A stretch of 64,000 nucleotides of DNA, taken from Amylostereum areolatum (lineage: Eukaryota; Basidiomycota; Agaricomycetes; Russulales; Stereaceae). The DNA lies in assembly GCA_012932865.1 (NCBI GenBank), contig SAXG01000010.1, positions 1-64,000 on the forward strand, written 5' to 3'. This document shows positions 10,927 to 22,241 of this stretch, piece after piece. How positions within the stretch are numbered: position 1 is the first letter of the stretch; each line of letters opens with the position of its first letter. The notes beneath the pieces were generated by a model, which was not told the DNA's origin, did not search any database, and worked only from the letters and a program-made list of their open reading frames with translations. The position numbers and the translations under genes are program-made.

Positions 10927-11383
10927 TGTCAGCAACGACTAGTGCGACAGCACCAAGTTACGACACAGCTGACTAGAAGATGAGGACGACGAGGGGAGCC
11001 GATCGGACACGGCGACAGACGAGGGAAAGCAAGCAAAGTCGGTAGAATTGACTAGCTCGAGATAAGGAATATGTACAGCGAGAGCGAGCCTTATATACAC
11101 AAGAGGAGAGAGACTTAGGTAAGCAACCAATACACGGCGATCAGTAAGCAGACCAAGTATAAGTAAGCAGTCGTATGTAAAAGAGCACAGCATGAGTCAG
11201 TATCGTACAGCATGAGTCAAGAGAAAGGAGTCAGACCCGGACCGAGATGAGTCACGTGGGTCCGGGCGGGATATAGATGAGCCGGGTCCGGGCCAAGGTG
11301 GAGCCGGACCGGTGATAAGTCGATAAGTCCTAAAGCGTGTAACCGATGTAAAGTAAAAAGAAAATTATAGACCGTTCATGACA
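10927..11383 (-). repeat. LTR of copy A (3' LTR in element sense)
   Basis: On the minus strand it starts TGTCATGAAC and ends GCTGACA, the TG..CA ends of LTRs. It pairs with 17987-18444 and with both LTRs of copy C. Confidence 0.92.
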
Positions 11384-14300
11384 TCACCCCTTCCTTAGAT
11401 TCGACGTCCTCGTCGTAATCAGATCCAGTTTCTTCCTCCGACAGGAGTTTCCAACGATTAAGGCGTGCAGGTTTCGGGGCACCCGGATGTTCACGGTGGA
11501 AGTCGTCAATGCGTTTCTTGGCATTCTGGAGATTGGTGAGAGGCTCCCAAGTATTGTCATTGTCTGGGTAGCCTTTCCATTTGACGAGGTACTTGAAGCC
11601 GCGACCAACCTTCTTGGAGTCTATAATCTTTTCGACCTCATAGACTTCCTCTCCTTGGACTAACTCTGGCGGTGGAGGTGTAGGTGCTTTCTGATTGTCA
11701 AAGGCGGGACCGTTGTGTGGAGATAGGAGGGACTCGTTGAAGACCTGGATGTTTTCGTGACCAGGATGTAGGGAGGCGAAGCTTGTAAGCCGATGCTCCG
11801 ACTTTCTCCAGGATTTCGAAAGGACCAAAGCGCTTGTCATCTAGCTTTTGCATAGGACGTGCCGTTTTGATTACGGTTTGGCCATCTCTGGTCTTGGCTT
11901 CCAGCCAGACGAAGTCGCCAATTTTGTAATCTATTGGTTCGTCCTTCTTGCGATCGTAAAAGCGCTTTTGATCAGTCCTGTGCTGCCTTTAGCGCAGAGC
12001 GGGCTTCCTCATAGATGTCTCGCATGCGTTGTGCAAACTCGTTCGCCGATGGGTTGTCTGTCTCACGTCGAGGGTTTGTCCCCAGGTAGAGTTCCCGACC
12101 ATAGTTGGCAAAGTTGGGAGACATCCCAATCGAACTATGGACCATGTTGTTGAGCGCAGTCATGGCAAGTGGGAGGTAACGTGTCCAATTGTCCTGTCGT
12201 TGATTGACGAAGATGCGAAGGTAGTTTTCCATGGTCATGTTGGAGCGTTCGGTCTGTCCGTCCGTCTGAGGGTGATACGCCGTGGACGGGTTCCCTTCAA
12301 TGCCTAACAGTTGGAACAATGCCGTGGTGAATTTGGAGACAAACACGCTGCCACGGTCGCTGACGATCTTTCTAGGAATTCCATGATGGGGGACCACCTT
12401 GCGTAGGTACTCGAAGGCGAGTTCGTCCTCCGTTAGGTCTTTGGTCGTGGCCCAGAATACAACCTGCTTGGTACCCATGCAGTTCACATTGCAGATGGCG
12501 TCTTTTCCATCCGAGACTGGGAGCGGCATGACAAAGTCGATGGATACATGCTCCCAAGGCGCTTGTGGCGGGTCATGTGGGTGGAGTGGAGCGGCAATGC
12601 GATCATGTCTAATCTTGGTACGTTGGCAGGTCTCACATCCTTCAACATATTTCCGGACATCGTCTCTAATGGCAGGCCACCAGTAGTTGCGCGTGATGAG
12701 CTCATGGGTCTTGTATCGTCCTGGGTGACCGACAAGCGGGCCGTCATGATGAGCTTGGATGATGTCTGCACGGAGTCCTTTGTCTCTTGGGACATAGAGT
12801 CTGTGTTGCCAGGTGATCGTTCCATCTGCGTGTTCCAGCCATCCCTTCACTTTGAGTGCTAAGGCGCGTTCTACTGCATGGTCTCGGAGTAAGGTAGCCT
12901 CCTGAATCCGCTCAATGAAGACATTGTCAGGTCCATTGGTTATAATTCCTGCATGGTTGAGGGCGCGAAAGAGTTCTGGTTTCAGGAGGACAATGTTTTC
13001 ATTGTCTTTCTCCCCCTTCTCAAGGCCCGCTAGTCGGGAAATAGCATCGGGTTTACCCATTGTTTTGCCAGGCTTGTGGAGTAGCGTACAATGATACTCT
13101 TGTAGCTCCGTTAACCATCGTGCTTGTCTCCGATTTAGCTTCTGCGCCTTGCGGAAGTACGTGAGATTGCGATGATCCGACCAGATTTCAAACTCCTGTC
13201 GTGCCCCCATGAGGTATTGTCTCCATTCCTCTAGCGCCGTCATGATAGCCAGTAATTCCTTGTCATAAATCTCATAGTTCCTCTCAGCTTCGCTGAGGGA
13301 CTTTGAGAGGAAGGCGACCGGGTGCCATTTGCCATTATCCTGTTGTTGCGAAAGTACCGCGCCCGTGGCATAGTCAGAGGAGTCCGCCTCGACACGGAAC
13401 TGTCCATCGTCTGTAGGGATTGCTAGAACTGGCTGCGATGTTATACGTCGCTTGAGTTCCTCAAAAGCCTCCTGCTGTGGGGTGTCCCAGACCCATTCCG
13501 TCTTCCCAGTGAGTTTAGTCATTGGGTGAGCAATGCCACTGAAGTCCTTGATAAAGCGACGGTAGAAGTTGCAAAAGCCCAAAAATGATTGAAGTTGTTT
13601 CTTCGTTTTGGGGGCTGGCCAATTGGTGATTGCCGCGACCTTTGCTGGATCCATGCGAACCCTTCCTCCGCCGACAATCATGCCCAGGTATTCGATTTCT
13701 GCCTTCTCAAACTCGCACTTTTCTGGCTTCAGATAGAGTTTGTTTTCTCGCAGGATCCGAAGGACCTCCTTGACTATCCGACGATGTTCTTCTAGCGTAT
13801 GTGTGAAGATGAGGATGTCGTCCAAATAGACGACCACGACTCCTTGGTGGATCAAGTCTTTGAACAGGTCATTCATCATGGCTTGGAACGTAGACGGGGA
13901 GTTGGTGAGTCCAAAGAACATGACCGTAGGCTCGTAGAGACCTTTGTTCGTGCGGAATGCAGCTTTCCACTCGTCCCCTTCTTTAATCCGAACATTGTTG
14001 TACCCCCATCGGACATCGAGCTTGGTAAAGTGCCGTGCTCCTTTAAGTTTGTCAACCAACTCTTGGATGAGCGGGAGCGGGTAACGGTTCTTTATTGTCA
14101 TCTCATTGAGCTTTCGATAGTCCTGCACAGGACGTAGCGAGCCGTCTTTTTTCTTGATGAAGAAGAATGGGGAGGCCATGGGTGATTTGGACGGTTGGAT
14201 CCGGCCAGATCTCAGGTTCTCTTCCAGAAAGGCGTCCAGTTGCTTCTGCTCGTCCAATGTGAGGGGGTAAACTTTGCAATCGACCGGTTTGAAGTTAGGA

Positions 14301-15552
14301 GTGAGCTCAATGGCGTGGTCCCATGGGCGTCGCTCAGGGAGCTTGTCGAAGTCGTCTTTGTCAAAGATGTCCTTGAATTCGTGGTACGCCGTTGGGACTC
14401 GCTCAGAGAAGGTCTGTTCCTTTTTCTTAGCGTGCTCTTCAATTGCAATGTCCGATGCATGGGTCCGGATGTGGTATGTCGCTTTGTAGCCATCCCAGTC
14501 GAAGGCAAACAGCTGCTCGTCCTTTTCCATGTGGACTGGCTCTTCCTCCTCCTCTTCATCATCATCGATATTGAGGAGGGGAGGGGGACGAGAGCAGCTG
14601 ATAGGGCATCGGTCGAATTCAATTGACCCGGATTTCCAGTCGATGTGAGGGTTGTGCTTCTTTAGCCACTCGTGTCCAATGAAAAGGTCCGTATCTCCTA
14701 GATTGGAGACCGCCAGGTCAATGTTTTCTTCATGGTCTTGAATATTTAGGCGAAGTGTGACATATTCCGTGATGGGACCTCCTGCGTTGAGAGTGCCGTC
14801 TGCATTTCGTACTGGGATTGGGCGAGCAGTCCGTCGCGTGGGGATGTGATTTTCCTGCACAAACTTCGTGTTGATACACGAGCCAGTGCAACCACTGTCC
14901 AGGAGTGCGAGAGCTTTGACAATGCGCTTGGAATCTACCACCAGTTGTGTGGGAATGACCGTTTGTTCCTTGGTGCTGGAGGAGCGTATGAACTGCATAG
15001 GAGTGGCGAGCTCTAGTAGAGCTTGACATGCTAACTCGTCTCTCATGCCAGTTATTTCCTTGATGGCTTCATAAGTAGCCTCGTCACGGCGTCGGTGGTG
15101 TGTCCAGATGCGAAGGATTGCAATCGCACTTTCGGGTTTGTCTTCCCTTAAGCGACGAAGCGTCCATTGAGCCGTTCCAGGTGCCATATAACATGATTTG
15201 GGCGCCGTGCCCCTTCCATCGCACGGCGTTGTCCCTGACTTCACAGGGTCCATATCCAAAACCGAGTCCGTATCCAAAGCCGTATCCAAAACTGAAGCTG
15301 AAACCGAAGCCATATCCAAAGCCGAAGGCTCACAAATCGAAGCCTGAGTATCTAAAATAACAACGGGACGCGTGCCCGTACCGATAGAGTCCGTAAGAGA
15401 AGTCATAATGGGGATATCCCCTGTAGTAGTACAGTCCGAATCAACAATGCGCATGTGTAAACGAGAACCAGGCCACCGAGGCACCACAAAACCAGATGAG
15501 CGAGAGACAGAAACTTGGGCTTCAGATGCCGTGTACATCGTCAGCCCCCTCA
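11376..15552 (-). pseudogene. pol polyprotein of copy A, two frameshifts
   Basis: The frame is open from the gag/pol overlap (15553) down to 11972 and contains the aspartic protease motif (LLDSGCTGS), the reverse-transcriptase YLDD box, RNase H and the H-H-C-C and D,D,E integrase motifs. An extra base near 11973 (GGACTGATC against GGATGATC in copy C) throws it out of frame. A second extra base near 11749 (ATCCAGGTC against ATCCGGTC) restores it, so about 75 codons after the integrase catalytic core are misread. The chromodomain (YEVEKIIDSKKVGRGFKYLV) is readable at 11650-11480. The stop lies just inside the 3' LTR, as in copy C. Confidence 0.85.
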
Positions 15553-16807
15553 AAAACCCTCCTTCTTCTCCTCCACCTTCGGCTGAGCTTGAAGCGCGTC
15601 CATCACGCTTTTCCGATCTTCGGCCGACAGGCTCCTAGCCCAGGCGGTGGGCGTCTCGAACGTCTGTGCTCGAGCCTCCCGCTTTGGTGGTTCCGTGTAC
15701 CGGTCCCTCCCCCACATGTCTCGGATGTTCTTCACGTCCACCCTGCAGTCCCGCACCTGGTGGCCATTCTGTCCGCAGCGGAAGCATCGCCCCTTGATGT
15801 CGACACGGTTGACGTCCATTGGCTGACCTTTGCCACCGTGCACCGTGCCGGTTCCATCGCGGCGCCATGGGACCTGCCCCCCTTGTTGCCCATTGGACGA
15901 TCCTTGTCCTTTGGGTTTTTGGTTCTGCACGGGTCCACTGCGCTGGGTCTTAAGGTCCTCCCGCTCCTGTCGCAGACCGTCGATCAGGATGATGCGCTCT
16001 TTGAGGTCCTCATATTTCTGAGGAACGTGACCGCTGTCGTAGATGGAGTCGATGGTCCGATAGTAGACGTTGTGTTTGAGCAGCTGCATGAGGTGGATAG
16101 GGTCCTGCGCCGTGGAGTATCCTGCCTTCCTTGCGAGTTGCTCGAACTTGGCGAAGTATTCATGGGCAGTGGTACCCTTCGTCTGTTTGAACCCGTCCAG
16201 TTCGACTGCGGCACGGTGCTGCTCATTGACGTCGGTGAAGGCCCCTTTGAGTGCTTTGTGGAAGTCCACCCAGGCGACCATGGCTCCATTGGCCAAGTGT
16301 GCATCCTCATACTCGGCCTTCCAGGTGCGTGCTGCCTCCCCCGTCATGTAGGTGAGAATGAAGAGGACTTTGTCCTTGTCCGTCACGAGGTCATCCTCAG
16401 CGGCTCGCATGTATTCCTCGCACGACCGCATCCAGTCATTGAAGTCCTCTCGTTTCCCAGAGAAGCCTTCAGGAGTTTTCGCGTGGACTTTCTTTCGGGG
16501 GGGTCTGGCGGCGGCGGCGGCTGGGGCACTAACAGTGACCGCAGGGGGGTTGACGGTGATGGGGGGGGGCCGTGACGTTGACGGTGGGGGGTGGCAGGTT
16601 GAGGGCAGCAACAAGCACGGCAGGGATGGCGACCCATTGGCCATTTACTTCCATGAGCCAGGCATCGTCGGTGCCGTTATTCATGTGTTGGATGGGAGAG
16701 CCAGTTTGGCCGATGACGATGTTCCATGTTCCACCGATTTCGGTGCAGTTGGCAAGTTCGGCGGGGAGAGGGGGTTGGGGGTCGGTGCGGATCCACTGGG
16801 CAGCCAT
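15550..16807 (-). pseudogene. gag of copy A, homopolymer frameshift
   Basis: The start (MAAQWIRTDPQPPLP) and the CCHC zinc knuckle (CFRCGQNGHQVRDC) match copy C. A run of eight C in copy C is nine here (16561-16569), which breaks the frame about 80 codons in. The downstream frame then continues intact to the TGA at 15552-15550, which follows the same GGGTTTT slippery heptamer (15559-15553). Confidence 0.85.
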
Positions 16808-17113
16808 GATTGGTTCGTTGAGGTCGGAGAAGTCTTCGTCGGTGACAGGCGGTAGGGCGGAGGTGGCGATGAGGTTGAAGTCGGCTTCAGTGAGGTCGTC
16901 TTGGCTTTCGTTGGCGAAGTACCAACTGATGCCACTTGTTTGGGTTGCTACGAAGGCGACTTCGACAGTGGTGTCTCCGAGTTGGACAAAGAAGTCGTTT
17001 CCTCGTTCAGTGAAGCCTAGAGGGAGGGGATATATGTAGCAGTTTTCGTCCTCAACGTCGGTGTCGGAGTCAGAACTGGAGTCGGAGCCGTTGAGTCCGA
17101 ACGAGGGAATTGT

Positions 17114-17515
17114 TTATAAGTGGGTGAGGTCGATGACCTCTGGCTGGGTGAGGTCGATGACCTCTGGCTCTGGTGTGGGGCTGGGGGTGTTGCCTGGTGT
17201 AAGGAGGCGGTGGGTGTGTCGAGTGTCCACTGGTATTTTCTCGTTGGGCGCGTAGAAGGATTTTGGGGGTTGCTCGAGTTTGTAGCGGTAGGTGACGTAT
17301 GGGCAGGAGTAGACGTAGAGGTTTCCGTTTCCTTGTTCGCTTATTTTGAGGCGATAGAAGTGGATGTCTATGATGGAGTCTTCAAGTTCTTCTACGCCGA
17401 GGGTGACCTTCCAATTGTGCCAGGCCCAAGGGTCTTTAGATTCGTTGATGAGGGAGATGATAGTGTCGTGGCTGATGGGGATGAATTCTTGTACTTGCGA
17501 GCGCCAATCTTCCAT
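17114..17515 (-). CDS. ORF0 of copy A with two SUMO-interaction-like motifs
   Basis: 133 codons from ATG 17515 to TAA 17116-17114, almost identical to ORF0 of copy C (28018-28419), including the tandem PEVIDLT motifs at the C-terminus. See that entry for details. Confidence 0.6.
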   Translation of the reverse strand: MEDWRSQVQEFIPISHDTIISLINESKDPWAWHNWKVTLGVEELEDSIIDIHFYRLKISEQGNGNLYVYSCPYVTYRYKLEQPPKSFYAPNEKIPVDTRHTHRLLTPGNTPSPTPEPEVIDLTQPEVIDLTHL

Positions 17516-17986
17516 GCACGAGCCCCCAGTCGAAATGGTTACTCTGTGCGGCAAGGGAAGATTCTGTCGAGGGAAGGTGGTTCTGTTATGAGATCGCAAG
17601 ACGGTCTGCCTCAGTCTTCTCGACCTGTTGGCTGTCTCTTCGTCTAGGGGACACGAGCCCAAAGACTTCCTAAACCGCTTTCCTTTCGCCGCTTTTACTC
17701 GTTTCCTACACCAAAGGTGCACCTTCTACTGTCACCTCTGAGCTTTCAACTCCTGGTATTGGAGAGTCTCGAGTAGGTGTAACGTTTCGAGGAAACGTCA
17801 AGCCGGCACCGGTATACGTGCGCACGACCACAATGTCAGGGTAACGAGTCGCGTACTCTGGGGGCAACGGTCTAGGGCGGCACGGGGGAAGAACAAGGTC
17901 AGTACCAGACGGGTACTACTACTACTACGCTACAGTATGTAGGGACGGTCGTAGGGTGGTGCAAGAGTAAACAGATCTCGAGCTTA

Positions 17987-18444
17987 TGTCAGCAACGACT
18001 AGTGCGACAGCACCAAGTTACGACACAGCTGACTAGAAGATGAGGACGACAGAGGGGAGCCGATCAGACACGGCGACAGACGAGGGAAAGCAAGCAAAGT
18101 CGGTAGAATTGACTAGCTCGAGATAAGGAATATGTACAGCGAGAGCGAGCCTTATATACACAAGAGGAGAGAGACTTATGTAAGCAACCAATACACGGCG
18201 ATCAGTAAGCAGACCAAGTATAAGTAAGCAGTCGTATGTAAAAGAGCACAGCATGAGTCAGTATCGTACAGCATGAGTCAAGAGAAAGGAGTCAGGCCCG
18301 GACCGAGATGAGTCACGTGGGTCCGGGCGGGATATAGATGAGCCGGGTCCGGGCCAAGGTGGAGTCGGACCGGTGATAAGTCGATAAGTCCTAAAGCGTG
18401 TAACCGATGTAAAGTAAAAAGAAAATTATAGACCGTTCATGACA
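17987..18444 (-). repeat. LTR of copy A (5' LTR in element sense)
   Basis: 458 bp, TG..CA ends, about 1% different from 10927-11383. Its outer edge touches the pol fragment of element B directly at 18445. Confidence 0.92.
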
Positions 18445-21400
18445 GTACCTCTAGCCCCGGACGACCCCTTCCCAGAACCAGTGTATGTCTCCTGGGCCCC
18501 TATCCCTACGTATGTCATCCCCGCGCGCAGGGTCAAAGGAGTTCGCATCCGCACATTCCATCTCTCACCTTTACCTGCCCGCCTTTTCACTGAAGACGAC
18601 GACGAACGACCCAGGGTCTTCCGAGACTGGGAGATCAATGGCCTGCATCGTGCTGGGATTCTTCCTGAAGTTGACGGCCCCAACCCGGAGGCAGTACGAA
18701 TCCGCGCGGGCTTCACCAAGGCGCAAGAGCTTGCAGAGCACTCAAGGGAAAACGCACGCCCGCAAACCTTTGAAGACTTGGTTCCCCCTCCATACCGCGA
18801 CTTTGCACCCGTATTCGACAAGAAAACCTCTGAACGACTACCCGACCGGCGACCATGGGATCATGCCATTGACATGAAGGACGGCTTCGAACCCAAGCCC
18901 TGCAAGATCTATCCGCTCTCCCCCTCCGAGCAGATCGAGCTCGATACCTTCCTCGACGACCACCTGAAGAAGGGCTACATTCGCCCATCGAAATCACCGC
19001 AGGCAAGTCCGTTCTTCTTCGTCAAAAAGAAAGATGGGAAGCTGCGGCCTGTACAGGACTATCGAGAGCTGAACAAGGGTACCATCAAAAACGAGTACCC
19101 CTTGCCGCTGATCTCAGAAATTGTCGACCGCCTCAAAGGTGCAAAGATCTTCTCCAAGATGGACGTCTGCTGGGGGTACAACAACGTCCGCATCAAGGAA
19201 GGCGACGAGTGGAAGGCTGCGTTCAAGACGAATCGTGGCCTCTTTGAACCTACGGTGATGTTCTTTGGCCTTATGAACTCCCTCGCGACGTTCCAGGCAA
19301 TGATGAACGAACTTTTCAAGGACCTTATCGACTCGGGCAAAGTCATCATCTACATGGACGACATCCTCGTATTCACTCGAACTATGGAAGAACATCGCGC
19401 CATAGTGCGACAGGTTCTCCAACGCCTACAAGACAATGACCTGTTCCTTAAGCCAGAGAAATGCGTCTTCGAGCAGGACTCCGTTGAATACCTGGGACTC
19501 ATTATCTCACACGACAAGATCGCCATGGACCCCGTCAAGGTAGCTGGTATCCAGGACTGGCCGACACCCCGGACGGTCAAGGATGTACAATCCTTCCTCG
19601 GATTTGGTAATTTCTACCGATGCTTCATCAAGGATTTCTCCAAGATCGCACGACCTCTGTTCGACCTGACAAAGAAGGACTGCACATGGAATTGGTCGAC
19701 GGAATGCCAGACAGCGTTTAACGCACTTAAAGCTGCGTTCACCTCCTCCCCTGTCTTAGTTATGCCTGATCCAAGGAAACCCTACCTCGTCGAAGTTGAC
19801 GCCTCGGACTTTGCTACTGGAGGTATACTCTCGCAGAAAGGTGACGACGGTCACTGGCATCCAGTGGCGTATCTGTCCAAGGCCCTATCGGAACTGGAAC
19901 GCAACTACGACATCTACGACAAGGAGCTACTCGCGATCATCCATGCGCTCGAAGCCTGGCGCCACTACCTCGAAGGCGCCCCCGACACCGTCGAAATCTG
20001 GACAGACCACAAGAACCTGGAGCACTTCAAGATGGCACAGAGGCTGAGCCGCCGACAGGCACGTTGGGCTCTATTCCTCACTCGATTTGACTTCGCGCTC
20101 GTTCACAAACCAGGAGTATCCCATCGCCCAGACCCAATGTCCCGACGACCTGATCACAAGCAGGGCGTTGAGAATGACAACAAGGAGCGTATCTTGCTCG
20201 ACCCCAAGTACTTCCAGATACGTGCAACAAGGCCAGGAGCAGTAACCTCCCTCGGTGATGTCGAACTCCGACGACGTATCTGCGACTGCAAGACCAAGGA
20301 CATCGAGGTTGTTCAAGCTCTGGATGCCATCTTACGGAATGGACCACGTACACTCGTCAAGAACCTTCAAGAGTGGAACTACGAAGAAGGCCTGGTCCTG
20401 TTTAGAGGAAAGGTATATGTCCCTGCAGACGACGAGTTGCGACGCGACATTGTCAAAATGTACCATGAATCGCCCCTGGCTGGACACCCTGGTCGCTTCA
20501 AGACTTACGAACTTGTGAGTCGTGAATATTGGTGGCCTGGCATGTCTGTCTTTGTCCGCGACTTCGTAGCAGGATGCGCAATCTGCCAGTCGACAAAGAC
20601 ACAGAGCAGCCGACCCCACGTCGACATGATCCCGAACGAAGTACCCGACCGACCATTTGGCGTCATCTCTACCGACTTCATTGTCGAGCTCCCTGACTGC
20701 GAAGGCTATAATGCCATCAATGTCGTGGTCGATCGCCTCACCAAGATGGTGGTTACCACCCCATGTACCACGAAGATCACCAGCGATGGCACGGCCGACA
20801 TTCTCTTCGATAAGGTATACCGACATTACGGCTTGGCGGACAAGATCATCTCGGATCGTGGACCCCAATTTGCTGGGCAGGTAATGCGTACACTCAACGA
20901 GAAGCTCGGGATCAAGTCTGCCCTTAGCACAGCGTACCACTCACAGACAGATGGCCAGACTGAACACGAAAACCAGAACCTTGAGCAGTTCCTGCGAGTA
21001 TTCTGCAACTACCGTCAAGATGACTGGGTGAAGTGGCTGCCCTTCTTCGAGTTTTCTCACAACTCCCACACCCATACAGCTACTGGAAAGGCCCCCTTTG
21101 AAGTCCTCTACGGCTTTCTCCCCAAGATGTACCCATCCGTAAATCCGTCCTCAAAGGTCCCTGCAGTTGAAGAACGCCTCCGTCAACTGGAAGAAGTCCG
21201 ACAGGAGATTAAGGCCAGCCTTGCCCTCGCATCCGACTTAATGAAGCACTACAACGGTGACACGATCAGCAAATCGACACTGTTCGCCGTTGGAGACAAG
21301 GTCTGGCTCGAAGGCAAAAACCTGAAGACGACGAGGCCGAAAGCTAAGCTTGCTGCCAAACGATTTGGACCCTTCAAGATCGTTGATGTCATTAGCCCAG

Positions 21401-21888
21401 TGAACTACCGCCTGAAGCTGCCAAAGACGTGGAGAATCCACCCAGTCTTCCATGCTTCGCTGCTCACCGTGTACAAGGAGACAACGGCACACGGTCCAAA
21501 CTATGAACAACCGCCGCCTGACCTCGTTGATGACGAAGAAGAATATGACGTTGAAGACATCATCGACTCGAAGCCGACCCGTAACAAGAAAGGCATACAA
21601 TACCTCGTCAAGTGGGCAGGCTATCCTGACTCCGAGAATACCTGGCTCCCTCGCTCCTCGCTCTCAAAAGTCACCGACATGATCGACGCCTTCCACAAAC
21701 GCCATCCAAATGCGCCCTGCCCTGTGCGTTCCCTCGGCATCTCCTTTGACGATTTCCTCGCATCTACCCTTGCAGATGACATTGCGCTCCAGGCGAAAGC
21801 GCGTCTTAAAGGGGGGGTAATGTCACGGATCGCTCCATTTCTCTCTTCGTTTGCAGACCTCGTACATGCGACGCGTCACGGCACATGA
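18445..21888 (+). CDS. pol polyprotein of element B (RT-RNase H-integrase-chromodomain), 5'-truncated
   Basis: An open frame of about 1147 codons without stops. Order: a remnant ahead of RT, the reverse transcriptase (FVKKKDGKLRPVQDYRELNK, then YMDDILVF around residue 310), RNase H (DASDFATGGILSQ), integrase zinc finger (H-H-C-C: HESPLAGHPGRFKT ... CAICQSTK) and core (STDFIV, SDRGPQF, TEHENQNLEQ), and a chromodomain near the end (EYDVEDIID ... YLVKWAGYPDSENTW). The only upstream ATG (18439) lies in the LTR of copy A, so the natural start and protease are lost. The stop falls 68 nt inside its own 3' LTR. Enzymatically the domains look complete, so it could still be copied in trans, but it cannot make a full particle. 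Confidence 0.85.
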   Translation, partial: VPLAPDDPFPEPVYVSWAPIPTYVIPARRVKGVRIRTFHLSPLPARLFTEDDDERPRVFRDWEINGLHRAGILPEVDGPNPEAVRIRAGFTKAQELAEHSRENARPQTFEDLVPPPYRDFAPVFDKKTSERLPDRRPWDHAIDMKDGFEPKPCKIYPLSPSEQIELDTFLDDHLKKGYIRPSKSPQASPFFFVKKKDGKLRPVQDYRELNKGTIKNEYPLPLISEIVDRLKGAKIFSKMDVCWGYNNVRIKEGDEWKAAFKTNRGLFEPTVMFFGLMNSLATFQAMMNELFKDLIDSGKVIIYMDDILVFTRTMEEHRAIVRQVLQRLQDNDLFLKPEKCVFEQDSVEYLGLIISHDKIAMDPVKVAGIQDWPTPRTVKDVQSFLGFGNFYRCFIKDFSKIARPLFDLTKKDCTWNWSTECQTAFNALKAAFTSSPVLVMPDPRKPYLVEVDASDFATGGILSQKGDDGHWHPVAYLSKALSELERNYDIYDKELLAIIHALEAWRHYLEGAPDTVEIWTDHKNLEHFKMAQRLSRRQARWALFLTRFDFALVHKPGVSHRPDPMSRRPDHKQGVENDNKERILLDPKYFQIRATRPGAVTSLGDVELRRRICDCKTKDIEVVQALDAILRNGPRTLVKNLQEWNYEEGLVLFRGKVYVPADDELRRDIVKMYHESPLAGHPGRFKTYELVSREYWWPGMSVFVRDFVAGCAICQSTKTQSSRPHVDMIPNEVPDRPFGVISTDFIVELPDCEGYNAINVVVDRLTKMVVTTPCTTKITSDGTADILFDKVYRHYGLADKIISDRGPQFAGQVMRTLNEKLGIKSALSTAYHSQTDGQTEHENQNLEQFLRVFCNYRQDDWVKWLPFFEFSHNSHTHTATGKAPFEVLYGFLPKMYPSVNPSSKVPAVEERLRQLEEVRQEIKASLALASDLMKHYNGDTISKSTLFAVGDKVWLEGKNLKTTRPKAKLAAKRFGPFKIVDVISPVNYRLKLPKTWRIHPVFHASLLTVYKETTAHGPNYEQPPPDLVDDEEEYDVEDIIDSKPTRNKKGIQYLVKWAGYPDSENTWLPRSSLSKVTDMIDAFHKRHPNAPCPVRSLGISFDDFLASTLADDIALQAKARLKGGVMSRIAPFLSSFADLVHATRHGT

Positions 21889-22240
21889 CTTTCCCTTGCA
21901 TCACATGCTTCAACGACGTCATTGCCCGGACTTCCGAGCGGGGTTCCGCATCCTTATCTATGACATCATTGCTCCGGACCTTCGTCCTCCGCCCCATGAC
22001 TCCTCTCTTATTGTTCCCCCCGCTCGCACCACTATTGCATCGCATTGCACCATCGTACCCACTTGTATATAAGGACAGTGTTTCTCTTCCCTTTTCCCTA
22101 GACTGTCCATCTCGTCATACGGTACTGTAGCGCACGTTGCACTACCCTAGACCCTGGCACTCTTGAATCTATTTTCTTCTCGCTCCTCCCATCGTCGCGA
22201 CTTAGGCGGTTCATCGGTCTCATAAACTGCGTTTCTGACA
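21821..22240 (+). repeat. 3' LTR of element B
   Basis: Starts TGTCACGG directly after a purine tract and ends TTTCTGACA (TG..CA). It has a TATATAAG box at about 22066. No partner LTR is in the window. Confidence 0.75.
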
Positions 22241-22241
22241 G

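Larger units (their letters stand above)
10927..18444 (-). mobile_element. Ty3/gypsy chromovirus-type LTR retrotransposon, copy A
   Basis: The element is bounded by two LTRs (10927-11383 and 17987-18444) in the same orientation, coding on the minus strand. It is the same family as copy C at 27089-34604, with near-identical sequence throughout. It has the same order: upstream ORF, gag with zinc knuckle, then protease, reverse transcriptase, RNase H, integrase and chromodomain. Compared with C it has three single-base insertions in coding sequence: in the gag C-run near 16561-16569, in pol near 11973, and in pol near 11749. It is therefore probably not autonomous. The outer 5-bp flanks (10922-10926 CCGAA; 18445-18449 GTACC) do not match, so one end was rearranged after insertion. 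LTRs differ by about four substitutions and one indel. Confidence 0.92.
18445..22240 (+). mobile_element. Ty3/gypsy retrotransposon B, 5' half missing
   Basis: A different gypsy family from A/C. It keeps pol from just before the reverse transcriptase, a polypurine tract (AAAGGGGGGG, about 21809-21818) and one 420-bp LTR. It lacks the 5' LTR, gag and protease; sequence starts abruptly at the outer edge of the LTR of copy A. The missing half is not present on the other side of copy A (left of 10927), so the junction arose by deletion or recombination and not by a simple insertion. The 3' side runs straight into a KDZ/Plavaka-type reading frame, which B truncated. Confidence 0.85.

Noticed and set aside
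15496..16575. Long plus-strand frames opposite gag and pol of copy A, and their mirror images in copy C
   Set aside because: They are antisense shadows of the retrotransposon genes; no motif of their own.
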